NCBI RefSeq assembly: GCF_027942865.1
Contig: NC_134524.1
Span: 19,273,536 to 19,337,535 of the forward strand
Direction of reading: 5' to 3'
Source of the DNA: Odontesthes bonariensis
Taxonomy: Eukaryota; Chordata; Actinopteri; Atheriniformes; Atherinopsidae
Length of the DNA: 64,000 nucleotides
Shown here one piece after another: positions 35,601 to 48,600 of the stretch (the first letter of the stretch is position 1; every line of letters starts with the position of its first letter). The notes beneath the pieces are model-generated. The model was not told where the DNA came from. It did not search any database and saw nothing but the letters and a program-made list of their open reading frames with translations. The position numbers and the translations under genes were made by a program.

Positions 35601-38600
35601 AAATATTTACAGGGAAAGGTGGCGAAACCCAACAGATGAGAAAAAAAAAAAAAAAAAAAGCTTGTGAGAGTCTCACACTCACTATGCAGACATTTTTTCA
35701 GAAGCCTTGCTTCATCTAAAATCTAAGGATGCTTCGTATACAGCATGAACTCATGAGCATGACATGCCAAACACGCTGTTGGACCTTCGTGTCAAATCCA
35801 CTAAGGCCTCAACACTACAGGACCTCTACGAGCACTCTGTGATATTTGGCAGCAAGATGTTGGCAGCGGCTCTTTAATACTCTGTCATTGGTGAGATGGA
35901 GCTGCAATGGGTCAGTCTTGATCTCCAAATCATTTTTTATAGATGCTCCTGACCCAGTTCTTTTTGGGATTTTCATCGATATGCCGTTATTTTCCAACTA
36001 ATATGACTAATTTCCAATGCCGACGCAGAGATATAATCAATCAGCCTCTCCTGTGATAGAGGCTTTTTTTTTTCCAGATGAAGCTAAATGAAAACAACTT
36101 TCAACTTCCTTCCTAACAAGCTTGTATGATCCTCTCCCCGCACAAATCCTACATTTAGCCAGGCAACTTGTATGTCAGCCTTTATTGAGCGATACCAGGG
36201 ACCTGCTGATATTTCATGGGTTTCAAATCGCTTATTTTCACTTGAGAACTAACAAGCAAACGTATCTGTTCCTCATTCACTTTCGGTAAGATTTAGTACT
36301 AGACTGAATGCTTCATGCTTCGTAGAAAAATGTGATAAAAATGTTAAAGTGACGCACCATGCCTCCTGTTTCCAGCAGACTGCAGCCTATCACAGCCTCC
36401 AGCAACTTCTTGTTTTACCTTATATGGTTAAAAATGGTTCTCCTACCACCTAACCATCTCTCACTGTACCTGTACATGTGTGTTTTACCTCACACACTCG
36501 CGTCTCTGTGCTTGCAGCACTCAAAAAAAAAAAACAGACCTTTTTGTCTCTGTGTGTTTCGTGCTCAAACACTCTGACATTTCTTTCTCTGCAGGCATTG
36601 TGCGTGTGACCTTATCTCTCCACGTGCTGAGTTTCACTTTGCATTTTAAACGTGCCGGACAGGCCTGCTAAGAGGGTTATTATTCAAATACCTCCAGGAC
36701 TGAGCACATACACACCTTCCCTGCGTCGATTTGACCGCCACAGCAAGACATCTGTACAGAACCGGTTCAACTCCTGCTTGAAACGGCAAACCATTATCAT
36801 TCTTTAAAATGTATTTTTCCACCGTTTTAAAAGCAGCTTGGAAAAGTTGGTCAGTTGGTCTTTTAAGTTCAAAGACATTTCGATATTTTTAGTAAACATT
36901 GTAATTACCAGTCTCACAATTGCAGACATGAAAGCAGGGCTTTCAACATGAATTCCAGCCAATGGTAGAGAGTAGCCATATAAAGGGGATCTGTCATTTT
37001 TGCCCATTTGAGCTGCGTCTGCATTCTTGGCAAAAAAAAAAAATAGAAAAATAAAAAACTGAGCTTGTTTACAGTGCGTGTTGGATCTTTACAACCCATT
37101 ACCCACCCAACGCTGAGCCCGAGGCTTCTGGGTAAAAAAGGTCAGATATAACTTCTTCAGTTAAAGTTGCTCCCACAGCAAATCAGTGAATTATTCAGCC
37201 GGACATGAACAATCAGTCATCTTAATGTAGTGACATTAGCCGTGTTGGAAATCAGCCAATCGCTCGGCTGCATGCCTCGATGTGTTTTCCCCTTTTGCAT
37301 CTTGAATCCACAGAGAAGTAGTAAATGATGAGTTTTCCCACTTTGGACTCGCGGATGAAATTTATAAAGCTCTGCTCTGTGTGTTAAGTGCAGGAAAGTG
37401 ATGCATCTATCTTCTAGTGCATCTCCGTTCAAGCAGCTTCCTGCCACTAACACTCATTAGTGGACATTACAACGGGTCACACGTCGATATTGATGATAAA
37501 GTGATGTTCCTCAACCGCTGCTCAGTTTGTCTCTAAAATCACTTTAGGGATGAGAGGACGCGCCAACTGACTGGATGTTAGCGAGGTTGTTCAATTATCC
37601 AGACATTTTATCTGACCTTTAAATCTAGATTTGGACGATTATTGAGCCATTTATCGTGATCATGCTTTAGTCGTGTAGTTGATAGCTCAGTTGGAACACT
37701 TATAATGAATAAACAAAAAAAAAATCAGTTTCTTCATGAGATGGAGTAAATATCCTGTTGAAAGACAATGTTTTAAAACTATATAAAAAAATGTTTTTAG
37801 CTCATTAGTTCCTTCCTGTGACTAACACAATCTGGAACAGGTAGTAGGACTGGTGGATCTCCTTTAAGGGTCACCGTATTGATTAGATAATGCTTATTCT
37901 GCACTTGATGAACACATAAAATAAATAATGAAGGTGCGTTTGCATAACCAAGATGGAGAAGAGGGGAAAGAGACAATGAGGATGTTTTAAAAGGACAAAG
38001 TAATTGATTGATTGTGAGAGTGACAATTGCACAAGAGGGAATATTTGCAAGGACAGTGAAGACATAGAGAGGGAAACTAATCTTTTTTTTTTTTTTTTTT
38101 AATCCAAAAGCAAAGCTGCATGCATTCTTACCTACGGATGCAAATATCTCTAATTCAGTTTAACGTCAGTCCAACAGTTCAGTTCGTTAAAGTTAAAACA
38201 TGTAAACTAGATTTTAGGTTTTGCCTGCATCAGCGCTGTCACGCTCATGAAATTACAAAGAATTGCGATTCGAGCAACTTTTTCTTCTAATTTTTTAGGC
38301 GAAAGTGCTTGCAATGGGCCTGACCTGAAACACGGAGAAAGGGAAGAAGGTGGCCTAGTCAGATATATCGCATATTGTTTTGCATCACGTGGACTGCAGA
38401 ATCCGTGCATCATCCCCAAGAGAAGACATGGCAGGATGCACCATGGGTGGAAGGCAAGCCAGCAGGGGCAGCATGATGCTTTACTTTGCGTTACTTTGAA
38501 ACATCCCACCTGCCTAAACATTGTAGCTAACCCAAGAACTTGGAAGGGCTGTCACTTTTTCTTCAAAGTTCAAACATCTATTCGAACATAGGGAAACTCT

Positions 38601-39144
38601 GAACGTCATTGTCTCAATGTCATGAGGGACAGCAATGAACACTTAGCCTCCAAATGGGTGTTAAATCCGCTGTACATTTTGCAAACTTGAAATGAAATGA
38701 GCCGTGAGTCTTACCTTCCACAAGCTCGTCCATACTGGTGATCTTCTTGTTGCCATCTATAGTGTAGATTGTACGAACTCCTTGCGGCAGATGCAGGTTA
38801 TCCGCCAGTGAGCGTGTGAGCTCCATCAGCAGAGCATCGTACGACCGGAACCGGTCACTAGAAACAGCATACACCAGGCCCTTAAAGTACCGATCCCCAT
38901 TCCGATAAAACCGGACCTTTTTGGCCCGTTTCTCCGAGGTGAGGGTCTGCAGGGTGCGGGTCCGGTAGTAGCTGCAGTTGGCACTGTGAGCGGGACTGGG
39001 AACCAGGCTGCTGCCCCTGGAACTTGGGCCAGAGCCTCCACCGCTGCCGGTAGAGTCATCTCTCCTGGCCCGGGTGGAGCGTCCACGACGAACTTTGTCA
39101 CGTTCGTCAAAATGCTCCAACTCAAGGGTCTTACTCAGAGACAT
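20613..39144 (-). CDS. dclk2: Doublecortin-like kinase 2 (DCLK2), complete, 15 coding exons
   Basis: Exons, 5' to 3': 39144-38715, 34353-33968, 29340-29214, 28005-27880, 27177-27089, 25752-25683, 25131-25026, 24559-24502, 23507-23388, 23204-23058, 22913-22780, 22026-21949, 21786-21690, 20923-20843, 20738-20613. They sum to 2175 nt (724 codons plus stop) with consistent phases and GT/AG borders. Start [17 protein letters not shown] matches the family N-terminus; an in-frame ATG 60 bases upstream was not chosen. Domains: first doublecortin about 75-160 ([16 protein letters not shown]); second about 210-295 ([20 protein letters not shown], then [20 protein letters not shown]); Ser/Pro-rich linker to 410; Ser/Thr kinase about 425-683 (glycine loop GDGNFAVV 432-439, ALK lysine near 454, HRD 544-546, DFG 568-570). 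Microtubule-binding kinase of the CaMK group, mainly neuronal in vertebrates. The tail after HPWVT is only about 41 residues, far shorter than in mammalian DCLK2. Teleosts may have two paralogs; I cannot say which. Confidence 0.93.
21047..21568. mobile_element. MITE with long terminal inverted repeats in a dclk2 intron
   Basis: The left end (GGGTTACATGGCACTGAAAG ...) is matched by the reverse complement of the right end (GGGTTACTTGGCACTGAAAG ...) over nearly 60 bp with few mismatches. The interior carries no coding frame. It lies between the last-but-two and last-but-one coding exons. The target duplication is not clear, so the superfamily is left open (Harbinger-like ends are possible). Confidence 0.8.
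23341..23376. repeat. AAG trinucleotide microsatellite at an intron border
   Basis: About 12 GAA/AAG units immediately downstream of the dclk2 exon 23388-23507, preceded by an A-run. It lies 12-50 bases inside the intron, close to the donor site GTTTCC. Confidence 0.95.
24125..24200 (+). mobile_element. Retroposon 3' tail fragment
   Basis: CCCATTGGGGGATGAATAAAG followed by TATT/TTCTA repeats resembles the 3' ends of fish LINEs and LINE-dependent SINEs, which finish in AATAAAG plus a short tandem repeat. No coding part remains. Confidence 0.4.
28277..29075 (+). mobile_element. Decayed LINE reverse transcriptase in dclk2 intron 3
   Basis: Plus-strand pieces of one [32 protein letters not shown], then in other frames [20 protein letters not shown] and HSYADG (the catalytic YADD has lost its second Asp), then [20 protein letters not shown], and a C-terminal [18 protein letters not shown] block near 28990-29050. 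Frameshifts and stops separate them. Same broad L2/CR1/Rex-like group as the element at 9.1-11.1 kb; antisense to dclk2. Confidence 0.85.
30921..31033. promoter_or_regulatory. Pair of RFX X-box-like motifs in dclk2 intron 2
   Basis: GTTGCTACGGCAAC (30921-30934) and the 18-bp perfect palindrome CGGTTACCATGGTAACCG (31016-31033) both fit the RFX X-box pattern GTNRCC-N(0-3)-RGYAAC. They lie about 85 bp apart in the large intron between coding exons 2 and 3. RFX factors drive ciliary and neural genes; an intronic enhancer is an inference. Confidence 0.5.
33448..33605. repeat. Interspersed repeat, likely non-autonomous DNA transposon
   Basis: The stretch with CCTGCAGGTTTTAGAGG, CCCTGCTTCAACACACCTG and ATCAGGTG resembles a short repeat that is abundant in percomorph genomes (hAT-type MITE-like). 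Recognition is from memory of the family; ends were not verified. Confidence 0.35.
38415..38540 (+). mobile_element. Tc1-like transposase fragment (tentative)
   Basis: Between 38415 and 38540 the bases resemble part of a fish Tc1-type transposase gene (GCAAGCCAGC...GCAGCATGATGCTTTACTTT, then CACCTGCCTAAACATTGTAG). No terminal repeats or open frame remain. Lies in dclk2 intron 1. Confidence 0.4.
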
Positions 39145-40009
39145 GGTGAAGGACAATTCAATAGCTTTCAACAGAGTCCGTGTGATATTAGATTCCCATT
39201 CCAAAAGCTGCAGAGACTCTAAATCTGGCTATGCACCAGAGCCAAGGCAAGAGAACTGGGATCCTTAATAGATGAGCTAAAAGCTTTGAGAATTCCTTGT
39301 AGACATACCAACAATTAGTTTTTCTAGTACAAAGACATGTTGGTAATGCTATTCAAAGAGATAGGAAGTAACTAGTAAGCATTTTTACTCTGCTTGAAGT
39401 CCTCAAAAAAGTAATACTGTATGATTCCCAAGGTCCAGTTATAATTTCACTGTGCTTCAATATGTAGACTTCGGATTCTTTGCAGACCAGTTGACCCCTA
39501 ACTGAAACACCTGTAAGATTATGTGAAGACAGTCCATGGTCCACTTAAATCAGCTGCAGTGTCAGTAATTTTGGTTCAATCCCAACATGAATTTGTCCTT
39601 CTATAAGGGTGCATTGCGGGGGTACTAAAAATTCAAAAAACGTACCTTGGTCTAAAAGAGAAAAACCTTAATTGTAGGAATTTTATTTATGTCCCAATCC
39701 AGAGATTCACGATGACTGATCAGATGGGCACTACGAGTACTTCTATAATATTTTGCCTCTCAGTGCGTAGAGGACAGAAAGAGTATCTTAAAATGAAGGT
39801 TTTCTCCACTTATTTCACAATCAAATTAAGATGAGATGAACCAATCCAACCCTCCTTTTGAAGATTTGATGTCCTGGCAGTAACCTTACAGTGGTCTCAG
39901 TGACCCCACCGCAACACTCAACAAATCACAGTCTGACTGATCCAGTCCGCTATGGGGTTTCTGTCTCTGGCAGGGTTTAAGTCTCCCAGTACTTAGCATC
40001 CCTTCATTC
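39145..40009 (-). other. dclk2: Inferred 5' UTR part of the first dclk2 coding exon
   Basis: A good acceptor (pyrimidine-rich tract ending TTGTTGCCAG) lies at 40010-40012 on the minus strand, and sequence from 40009 to the ATG at 39144 could be 5' UTR. It pairs in principle with the donor at 40588. Transcript evidence would be needed to confirm the border. Confidence 0.45.
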
Positions 40010-40588
40010 CTGGCAACAAAAAGAGAAGACAATCACATGGTTTAATGACAAGACAGATCTCCCCATCATCCTGAGACACAGATGACACAACTGGCACAGT
40101 CAGCCTTTCCTAATACAGGAAGAGAGCCGGCTTTGTATTGAATTCAGTCACTGAAGGATACTGAACACACGTTTGCATTTAATTATGTTCAGATTTTGGG
40201 ATCAGTACTACACGGAGTTGCTCCATTTGAAAATGATGAATATTTTATCTTCCTCCACGTTTTGTTTCAAATCAAATGAAGCCGTCTTATGCAATAACTA
40301 TATTTGAGAGGAATTAGATCTTTTTTCTTTTTTTTTTTTAAATGCAATGCCAGAGAGGGAAATTTCCAGACTAATGAGATTTATCTGAAGCCAAAAGCAA
40401 AGCTTGATGAAACGATTACAAAACCGGTGCGCTGTTTGTCTCTCTCTTAGTCTGACAAACGAACTGACTTTATCCATCATTCCGCCCAAACGCTGCTAAG
40501 CTGTGCTGACAGCGACATTCAAACATCACACGCATTCACTCACACACACACACAAACACAGAGAGAGAGGGAGGGAGGCACCTACCAA

Positions 40589-40900
40589 TAATGCCGTGAA
40601 ACCGGTTTGTTGCTAGGGAGGCTTTCTCCTTTTCACCCCGGTGCCGTGTTCTGCTCTATTCCGGTGGCTCGTGGAGTGCTGGAGCTCTACGACCGAACCG
40701 ACCAGGTCCAGGCGGGTCCGCTAACCCGGGTTTCAGGGATGCAGCGGCGGCAGGCTACACCTGCTAAGGACCGGGATGCACCGAGACAGGCGGCGGACAG
40801 CAGCAGCATGGCCGCTGCAGCAGAGAGGAGACACCGGCTGAATACCCCCGCTCTCCCCCTCCTCTCGGCGGCTGTACGTGATGACAGCGTCCCTCCCTCC
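40589..40900 (-). promoter_or_regulatory. dclk2: CpG island, promoter and 5' UTR exon of dclk2 (inferred)
   Basis: About 23 CpG dinucleotides fall within 270 bp, far above the surrounding AT-rich DNA. A strong donor (ATTG|GTAGGTG, minus strand) at 40588 would end a non-coding first exon. Position upstream of the dclk2 coding start and lack of another gene nearby make it the likely promoter. No TATA box stands out. Confidence 0.6.
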
Positions 40901-40999
40901 TTCTCTCTACACGTCTTTGTCTACCTCTCTCTGCCGTCTCTCGCCTCTCACGTCTTTTGTCTGGCTCTCTCTGAAATTCAGTTTTATTGTGACATGTTT

Positions 41000-43900
41000 C
41001 ACACAGCCTGTATTTGGAAACTACTAATTATGTAACCTAAAAAAAATAAATTTAAGGACATTTTGGGCCAAATGAACAGTGACTTAATTATAGGTCTACG
41101 TCACAAGAATTTCAGAGTAGGACATTTTCCTGCAGTTGTGTCTGTAAATCAGATGCCTTCTTATTCTTTGGTGAATATCGAGTTTCAATCAGAAGAAAAC
41201 CAGGCAGAACAGACTAACGTCACTGTGAAATATCGCCCCCTGCTGGCCATTTTAGATAAAACTACTATCGCCTAAATGAGGTTAATAGAATTGGTCTTGA
41301 TTATGTTGTAAACTAGAGAATAAAAATTACACAGCAATTTGTAATTAACCGTAACTTAGTCCACTGCATTTGAGTAAATGTAATCTAATCTAATTCCTCT
41401 CAGATTCAATTATTTAAAACATTACATTTTATTTGGACAACATGGACATAGCTACATGTTTTTGTTCCACTTTTTTTTTTCCCAATATCAACACCCAAAA
41501 ACATTCTAAATGCAACTCAGATTTATTTTGCACAGTTTTATTTCACATTTGGTTAATAACAAGTTAAGCAATGAGATAAGAATGTGGACCACACACTGGC
41601 AAAATGTATCCCTTAGGCCAGAAGTGGGCCCTGGACCATCTCAGTCTGGTCTGCGGTGCCCTTAAAAACAAAAACATCTTTACTGCCATTTCACTCGACT
41701 AAAGCTAAGCGTGCTGCCTACATTCAGACATGACTAAAACAGGCTTCAGAGTGATGCCCGGCAGTGACAGCTTGATAAGGTTAGCAGCTGTCATGGCAGA
41801 AACCTAATCAGGATGGATACTTGAAAGAAGAGAGATGAACTCAAAATGTTGCCTTTTTAACTGAGAGCAGGCAGGTACATGTTTTTGTCACAAGTGTCAT
41901 TTTAAAGGAAGAAAGTTTGAAATGCAAAGAGGTTATCGCTCTGTTCAAAGAGTACAACATCAGGAGACACTTTTCAGCTCGGCATGCCAACTCTGTTCCA
42001 AACTTATTGCAGGAAAAGCAAAAGCCCTGAAACTGTCTTGTAACCGAGTTAGTTACACGCTGTCACACAAGCTCGAATCGCAGAACAAGGCGTTCTCTGA
42101 TGGGGGAAATTTTGAAAGGCTACGTGACATATTTGGCCTCCTTTGTTTTCTCCTTTGGCATGGGAAACACCAAACTATCCTCCGTGAAAGAAAAGAGATG
42201 ATTCCGTCCCACATATTATTATTATTCTGTCCCCTTTGTTTATTTGTAATGATCTGATTCAATTGTTTTATCGTCTGGTTTATGTGCTTCAATTAATCAA
42301 CCATTTAGCCTGTGAATTAAATTTACATGAAATATGTAGAACTATTTCAATTGTAGATATTTTCCCTGTTTTTATTACATTCTATTGGTATCCATGCTTT
42401 TGGTCTGATAGTTCTTCTTTAGGATGTTGCTTTGGGCTGGGACAGGTAAGGTGAAAGTGATGTTTTTAATGCTTCCTTTTATTTGTTTCTACTATATATT
42501 TTCTTTGCTCTGTAAGGCAATGTGCAACATTCGCTTTGTATTATACAACATACCATTGTCAGTTTGAAAAGCTTCAAAGACTTCACCAGTGTAACTATAA
42601 TTGAAAAACACTAATAAAAAGCCAAAATGAGAAAAAAAAAGCCTTTCAATAAGCTTTTGATCATTTAGTTTTCTCTTCGTATACACAATAGAGTTGGCAG
42701 CATTAATGCAGTATTACCATCGGCCTTATCATATGTTTGCTGAAAACATACCACAGTGTTTTAGAAAAAAGAGGATTCTAAGAAAAAGGGGGAAAAATGA
42801 GATGGCACATGGGTCAGTTATTGTTTTATGGAGCAAATTAAAATAATTATTTTTGGCCTTTGGCTTGTGGCAGCTCCACACCAGCTGGTGAAGCAGCAGA
42901 GGAGGAGGAGGAGGAAGTGCAGAAAGAAGACAAAGGCGACAAAAATACAAAGGCTGACTGAAATCATTACAAAGCAAGGACCCATTTTCAAGAAAACTCA
43001 AAGTAGGTCAACTGCTGACAGCAGCCATGGAGGTAAGACTGTTCCACACAAAACCAACAGATTCCCCACTTATCACGCAGACAGAAGTCTAAATAGCACA
43101 GTAAAGGTAAACGTTTTTAGAAAGTGGAAGTGGCTCCTCTGTGCTGCTTGGACCTCTGATGGGGGTCTGCATGAATAATTCAAGTTTCTATTCATTTATT
43201 TATTTATTTTTGTTACCAAAGTCTGCGAAACATGATTTCAGCAAGCGATAATGACTAATAAATAATTCTGCTCCATTAGTGAAGTAAATATTTGATGACG
43301 CTGGGGTGGACAGGGCTCATTTTGTTCAGCGTTTCTAACGTTTGCAAACTTTTTTTTCTCTCACAGAATTAGTGTCAGTTTCCTGTAAGTCTTTTAAGGA
43401 GCTCGCCAATACTTGGCACTTTTGTTTTTCTGTGCCAGAGTGATGCAAAATTAAGAGAAGGATCCTGTGTGATGGGGGTTTGCGTCATTCATTTACTCCT
43501 TTCATTTTTGTTTGAACCAAAAGCAACTACCAACGCTCAGGTGCTCTCAGCAACAATATGTTCCGCGCGGGTCACACCTGCGTCATACGTCTGCGTTCTT
43601 TAATCCAACTACTTTGACTTTTATTGTGCTGCAAGGATCCCCCACCCTCCTGAGTGGGTCGAAGGGTGGGGTGGGGTCGACAGCTGGGATATGAGGCAGC
43701 CAAACTGCCCCACCCTTTACTGTGAGCCGAAACCACTCAACCATTCATCTGTATGACAAGGTGGACGAACAAAGATGCTCTTTTACACATGAGCCAGCAC
43801 AGTGAATACTGCCCGATTTGTTCAAACAATCATTTTACCGAGGCATTGAAAGGTTTGAAGGTTTTATTTCATGTACAGATTGTGTAACTGCGGGGATTTT

Positions 43901-45690
43901 ACACACAGCTCCAGTCCAAGAATTTTTACATACTCCAAGGCCGCATTTCAAATTTGAAAGGAGATGAGGAATACTTGTATCAAATTCCGATTTCTGTTAG
44001 ATCCAGTGACCCAAGCATGAGCAAAAACAAGTTAATAAGCTGTGTAAGCACATATGTAAATCCAGTGTGATGTAATGCAATGAATGTAGCACCAAAGAAC
44101 GAACACTCTATGAAGGGAATAATTTGGCATTTTGAGGAAAAACACTCTGCTGTCAGAGAAATACCCCTCTCCTATTATCTGTAAATATAGCCGCCCAAGG
44201 CTTATTCCTTGTGTTAAGGACAAAGGCTGGCATCCACAAAATGCACCAACTGGAAAATCAAAAGCTCATATTTCATGTTTAATACAAGCCAAAGTAGAAA
44301 ACTGTGCCCCAGTGCTTTATGCGCCGTCACACCAGTCCTTTAAGTCAAAATTTGCCACCGAGATAACACTTAAGAACACTGTCACAGCACACTTTCAAGT
44401 CAAATACAGCACCACTAAAGTTTTCACAGTCACATTTCACAAACAACCCAACAACCAATATCTGATGAGAAAAAAGACTGAAAAGACGTTTGATAAAACT
44501 TTTTTTTTTGTGAAAGAGCCAAACACACAGCTGCCTGCTCTGAAAACATCCTGTTCTGCTTGTTGTTTTTCAGCCCAGTAAACATTACTTTATTCACACC
44601 GATTGGCATGATTTATTTATCTATTTTTTGACGACTCAGCACAACTTAAAAGCGATGTAATTCAAAAGGTTTCACTCATTTCTGTACCACCTCTGAGTCT
44701 TTTGCAAATGGCTCAGGACTCGTAATTTTTAGATGTTGTGTTTTCCGAATTCTGTCAGCATCTCCACGAACGCATCCTCCAAATATAAACTTCACCTGCT
44801 GTTAGAACTGGTAAACGACACTATAAGATGTAAGAACACACACATATAAAAAAAAAAAAAAAAAAGCGAAAAAAAAAAAAAAAATCACATCCAAAGACAC
44901 AATTCAGTAGATTATGTTTCGTGACAGTTTCACAAACTCCCGAAAAAACGCTGCGAAAAAAATCAAATATCTGCAGCAGAGCTGGACTCAACTGAAAAAA
45001 AGCTGCCCAATGTTTTGTGCACGTAATCGATTGGTCCTATTGTGCCAGCTCCATAGTTTCATCTGTAGACTAGTTCAAATCAAACCACAGTTAAAAGAGA
45101 GAAAAAATAATAATACGATTCCAGTGACTGAATAAACCAAAACAAAAAGGATTTCACTCAAATAAACAGCTATGTCGGAGTAATGGAATAAAAAAAAGTT
45201 CTATTTTAATCACCAAAAGTGATTTTTACCCATCCAGTTAAATGAAGTACCCCACACTTACAACACTTTTTAATTACACCACTAAATTTCAATATAGAAA
45301 CACACAAAAGAATCCATGAAAAAAAGTCAGGAATCGGGAGGAGTAATGTCTGTGTGAACCATGTTCTGCCAAGTTTTCTTCACTGTAAATTTGTCTGAGC
45401 CATTATGTTAAAATGGCAACATTTCACGCTAAAGAACGAGGTACTCGTTATATGTTCCGTTTGAGGAGTTCTGAACAAATTCCTTCAATCTATTTCCAGT
45501 CCTTTTTATTTTATTTCTTTTTTTAAATGTTGCCCATGCAAACTGTTGTAAAACTGGACTGCAACTATCAGTTACAACTATAAGAGCAACAAACCACGAC
45601 TCAAACCCGTTTACTTTTAGAGAACTTATCAGAACTTCTACAAAGCAGAACGAGCTTTTTTGATGGTACTTGCTTGAACGAAGTTGAGTT
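41000..45690. other. Intergenic between dclk2 and NLR gene 1
   Basis: No recognisable gene. Contains a CTCF-like motif (41232-41246) and two long A-runs (44851-44884). A 149-codon open frame at 44132-44581 has no recognisable similarity. Confidence 0.45.
41232..41246 (-). promoter_or_regulatory. CTCF-like motif
   Basis: The minus strand reads CCAGCAGGGGGCGAT, nearly identical to the canonical CTCF core CCAGCAGGGGGCGCT. It lies about 350 bp upstream of the dclk2 CpG island, between that promoter and the NLR cluster. Confidence 0.5.
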
Positions 45691-45694
45691 ACTT

Positions 45695-48600
45695 TTACTG
45701 CATAAAAAATGCAGAGGACTGAGTGTGAAGTTCCACGGCAGGATAGAGAGGTTCGGTAAAAGTCACTTTGTAAGTATGGAGATGGATCCGACTGTCAGAG
45801 GAAACTCTGTAGAAGGACAGAGTGCCAGCTGACCAATCCAAATACACCCCCACCTGCCTGGTGCGCCATCCAAGTGAAGAGACATCTACTTTGTCGTTGC
45901 GGTGCAAAACGTAAAAACCTTCATCGGAACAAACCAAACACCAAGACTTTTCACTGATCCCCATTCTGAAATCCCCCATCTCCCCTTTCTTGTCGGCTAC
46001 TCTACAAGTGACCCCAGTCCGTAAGGGTCCGGACACCTCCACCTCCCAGTAGCAGCGTCCTGTTAGACCCTGTTCACACAGCACCGGCTGGTGGTGATCA
46101 GTCCTTTCTGTAGGATTGGGATGTGGCTGGTCATCCTCCACCCAGGTCACCTTTCTGTTTCCTTCAGTTAGAAGCAGGTTTTTATACGCCGTGTTGGGGT
46201 CCAAAGTGAGCTCGCAGGCATCTGGAGGTATGAAAACACTTTATTCCAACCCGGTCTTCCAGGGAAACTCTTGTGCTTTCACAGATCTTTTCTTTTTTCA
46301 CTATTAGCACCATGAACATGCAAAAAACTTACATTTCCTGAAGCCTGGTTTCATCCTGTCACTTCCACCATGGTCAAGGCTGTGAAGAAAACATGCTCAA
46401 TGCAATGCATTCCAATCAATTCTTTACGTCAGCAGGCGTGTGAAATTGTACGCTTACTTGAGCTTGCTCAGCTTGTATCGTGAATTATCCCTCAGATCGG
46501 ACAGAAGCTTCACTCCAGAGTCTCCTGGATGGTTGTAGCTCAGGTCCAGCTCTGCCAGGTGGGAGGGGTTTGACTCCAGAGCCGCGGCCAGATACACACA
46601 ACCTTTCTCTGTGACCAGACAACCGGACAACCTGGGGGAACAGTGTTTGATTTGGATCTACGAATTATTCAAAAATAATGCTGTGTTTGATACATTAAAG
46701 GGAACAGTTTTGCTGAAATTCTTCAACCGAGGTGACGAGTGTTCAAAAAACTAAACTGCAAATTATGGCATGGTCCCCACAATGACTGCCTACAAAGAAG
46801 GGACTCTGCAGAGGGCTCAAATGAACTTGTGATAGATTAATATTCACCAAAATACATTTTCTGGTTAATCAAGATAACCCAGTGTGAGTACAAGGTACCA
46901 AGTACAAGAGAACCGAGTTACCATGATGCAGAAAGACCTTTTAAAGGTCAGCCATGCTGCTCCATAGCACTTTGGGAAGTGCATTTAAACTGGTAGCTAT
47001 TTTTCAAAGTTAACTTCACTGAATTTAGGCTGGTCAAACGGAAATCCTTAAAATTAGCAAATCTTTATTAACACACAACATTAGCACGACTAACCAAAGC
47101 CAATTATTTTTGTGCTTAAACTTGATAAACTAGTTTGTTTGCTGAAACCACACAAATTGACTGAAGAGAAAAGTTACACAGCACCCTGGAACCACTAAAG
47201 AGTACGAATTAAGAGATTTTCTGTTTTCTCTTTGTTGAAAGTCTGGCATTTGTTCCACCTTGCTTCCTCCCAATACTCCTCCCACACTATATTGCCTTAA
47301 GTATTCGCTCATACGCATATGAATTTAAGTGGAATCCCATTCTTAATCCATGGGTTTAATGTGTCGCCGACCCACCCACCAGCTATAACAGCTTTAACTC
47401 TTCTGGGAAAGTTATCCACAATGTTTAGGAGTGTGTTTCTGGGAATTTTTGACCATTCTTCCAGAAGCGCATTTGTGAGGTCAGACACTGATGTTGGACG
47501 AGAAGGCCTGGCTCACAGTCTCCGCTCTAATTCATCCCAAAGGTGTTCTATTAGGTTGAGGACAGGACTCTGTGCAGGCCAGTCAAGTTCTTTCACACCA
47601 AACTCGCTCATCTATCATCTTTATGGACCCTTCTTTGTGCACTGGTGCGCAGTCATGTTGGAACAGGAAGGGGCCATCCCCAAACTGTTTCCACAAAGTT
47701 AGGAGCATGAAATTGTCCAAAATCTCTTGGTATGTTGAAGCATTCAGAGTTCCTTTCACTGGAACTAAGGGGCCAAACCCAGCTCCTGAAAAACAACCCC
47801 ACACCATGATCCCCCCTCCACCAAACTTTACACTTGGCACAATGCAGTCAGACAAGAACCGTTCTCCTGGGAAGCACCAAAACCAGACTCCTCCATCAGA
47901 TTGCCGGATGGAGAAGCGTGATTCGTCACTCCAGAGAACGCGTCTCCACTGCTCTCTACTCACTGTTTTTGAGCTAATCCGAAGGCCACGTGAAGTTTGG
48001 ATGTCTGTAGCGATTGACTCTGCAGAAAGTTTGCAACCTCTGCGCACTATATGCCTCAGCATCTGCAGACCCCGCTCTGTCATTTTACGTGGCCTACCAC
48101 TTCGTGACTGAGTTGCTGTCGTTCCCAAACACTTCCACTTTGTTATAATACCACTGAAAGTTGAATTTGGAATATTTAGTGCTAGCTGGAATTCACTGAG
48201 CTCCTGAGTGCAATCCCATTCTTTTACAAATGCTTATAGAAGCAGTCTGCATGCCTAGGTGCTTGAATTTATATACCTGTGGCCATGGAAGTGATTTGAA
48301 CACCTGGATTTAATTATTTGGATACTTTTGGCAATATAGTGTATATCAAGATCCTATCTGTTTGAAATTTGGTGATACATTATTTGTCCAGTACATAGTC
48401 AGTGTACCGTACGTGTTATAATACCTCAATGTTTCCAATTTGCAGCAGTTCCTCGACAGTCCGTCACAGAGCACCCCCACTCCTGGATCCTTTAGGTCAT
48501 TGTTGCTCAGATCGAGATCTCTCAGAGCTGAGTTGGAGAACTTGAGGACAAAGGCCAGGTGCTCAACCCACTCTGCAGTCACTTTGCAGTCTGCCAGCCT

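Noticed and set aside
39145..39204. Upstream in-frame ATG of dclk2 ([12 protein letters not shown]...)
   Set aside because: The family N-terminus aligns from [12 protein letters not shown] at 39144; the 20 upstream residues have no counterpart and fit 5' UTR better.
40607..41035. 142-codon open frame on the plus strand over the CpG island
   Set aside because: Explained by GC-rich promoter sequence of dclk2 on the other strand; no similarity to a known protein.
44132..44581. 149-codon open frame on the plus strand in the dclk2-NLR interval
   Set aside because: No recognisable domain, lysine/serine-rich composition typical of AT-rich non-coding DNA, no supporting splice or start context.
47572..48111. 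179-codon plus-strand open frame
   Set aside because: It is the antisense of the Tc1-like transposase relic read on the minus strand.
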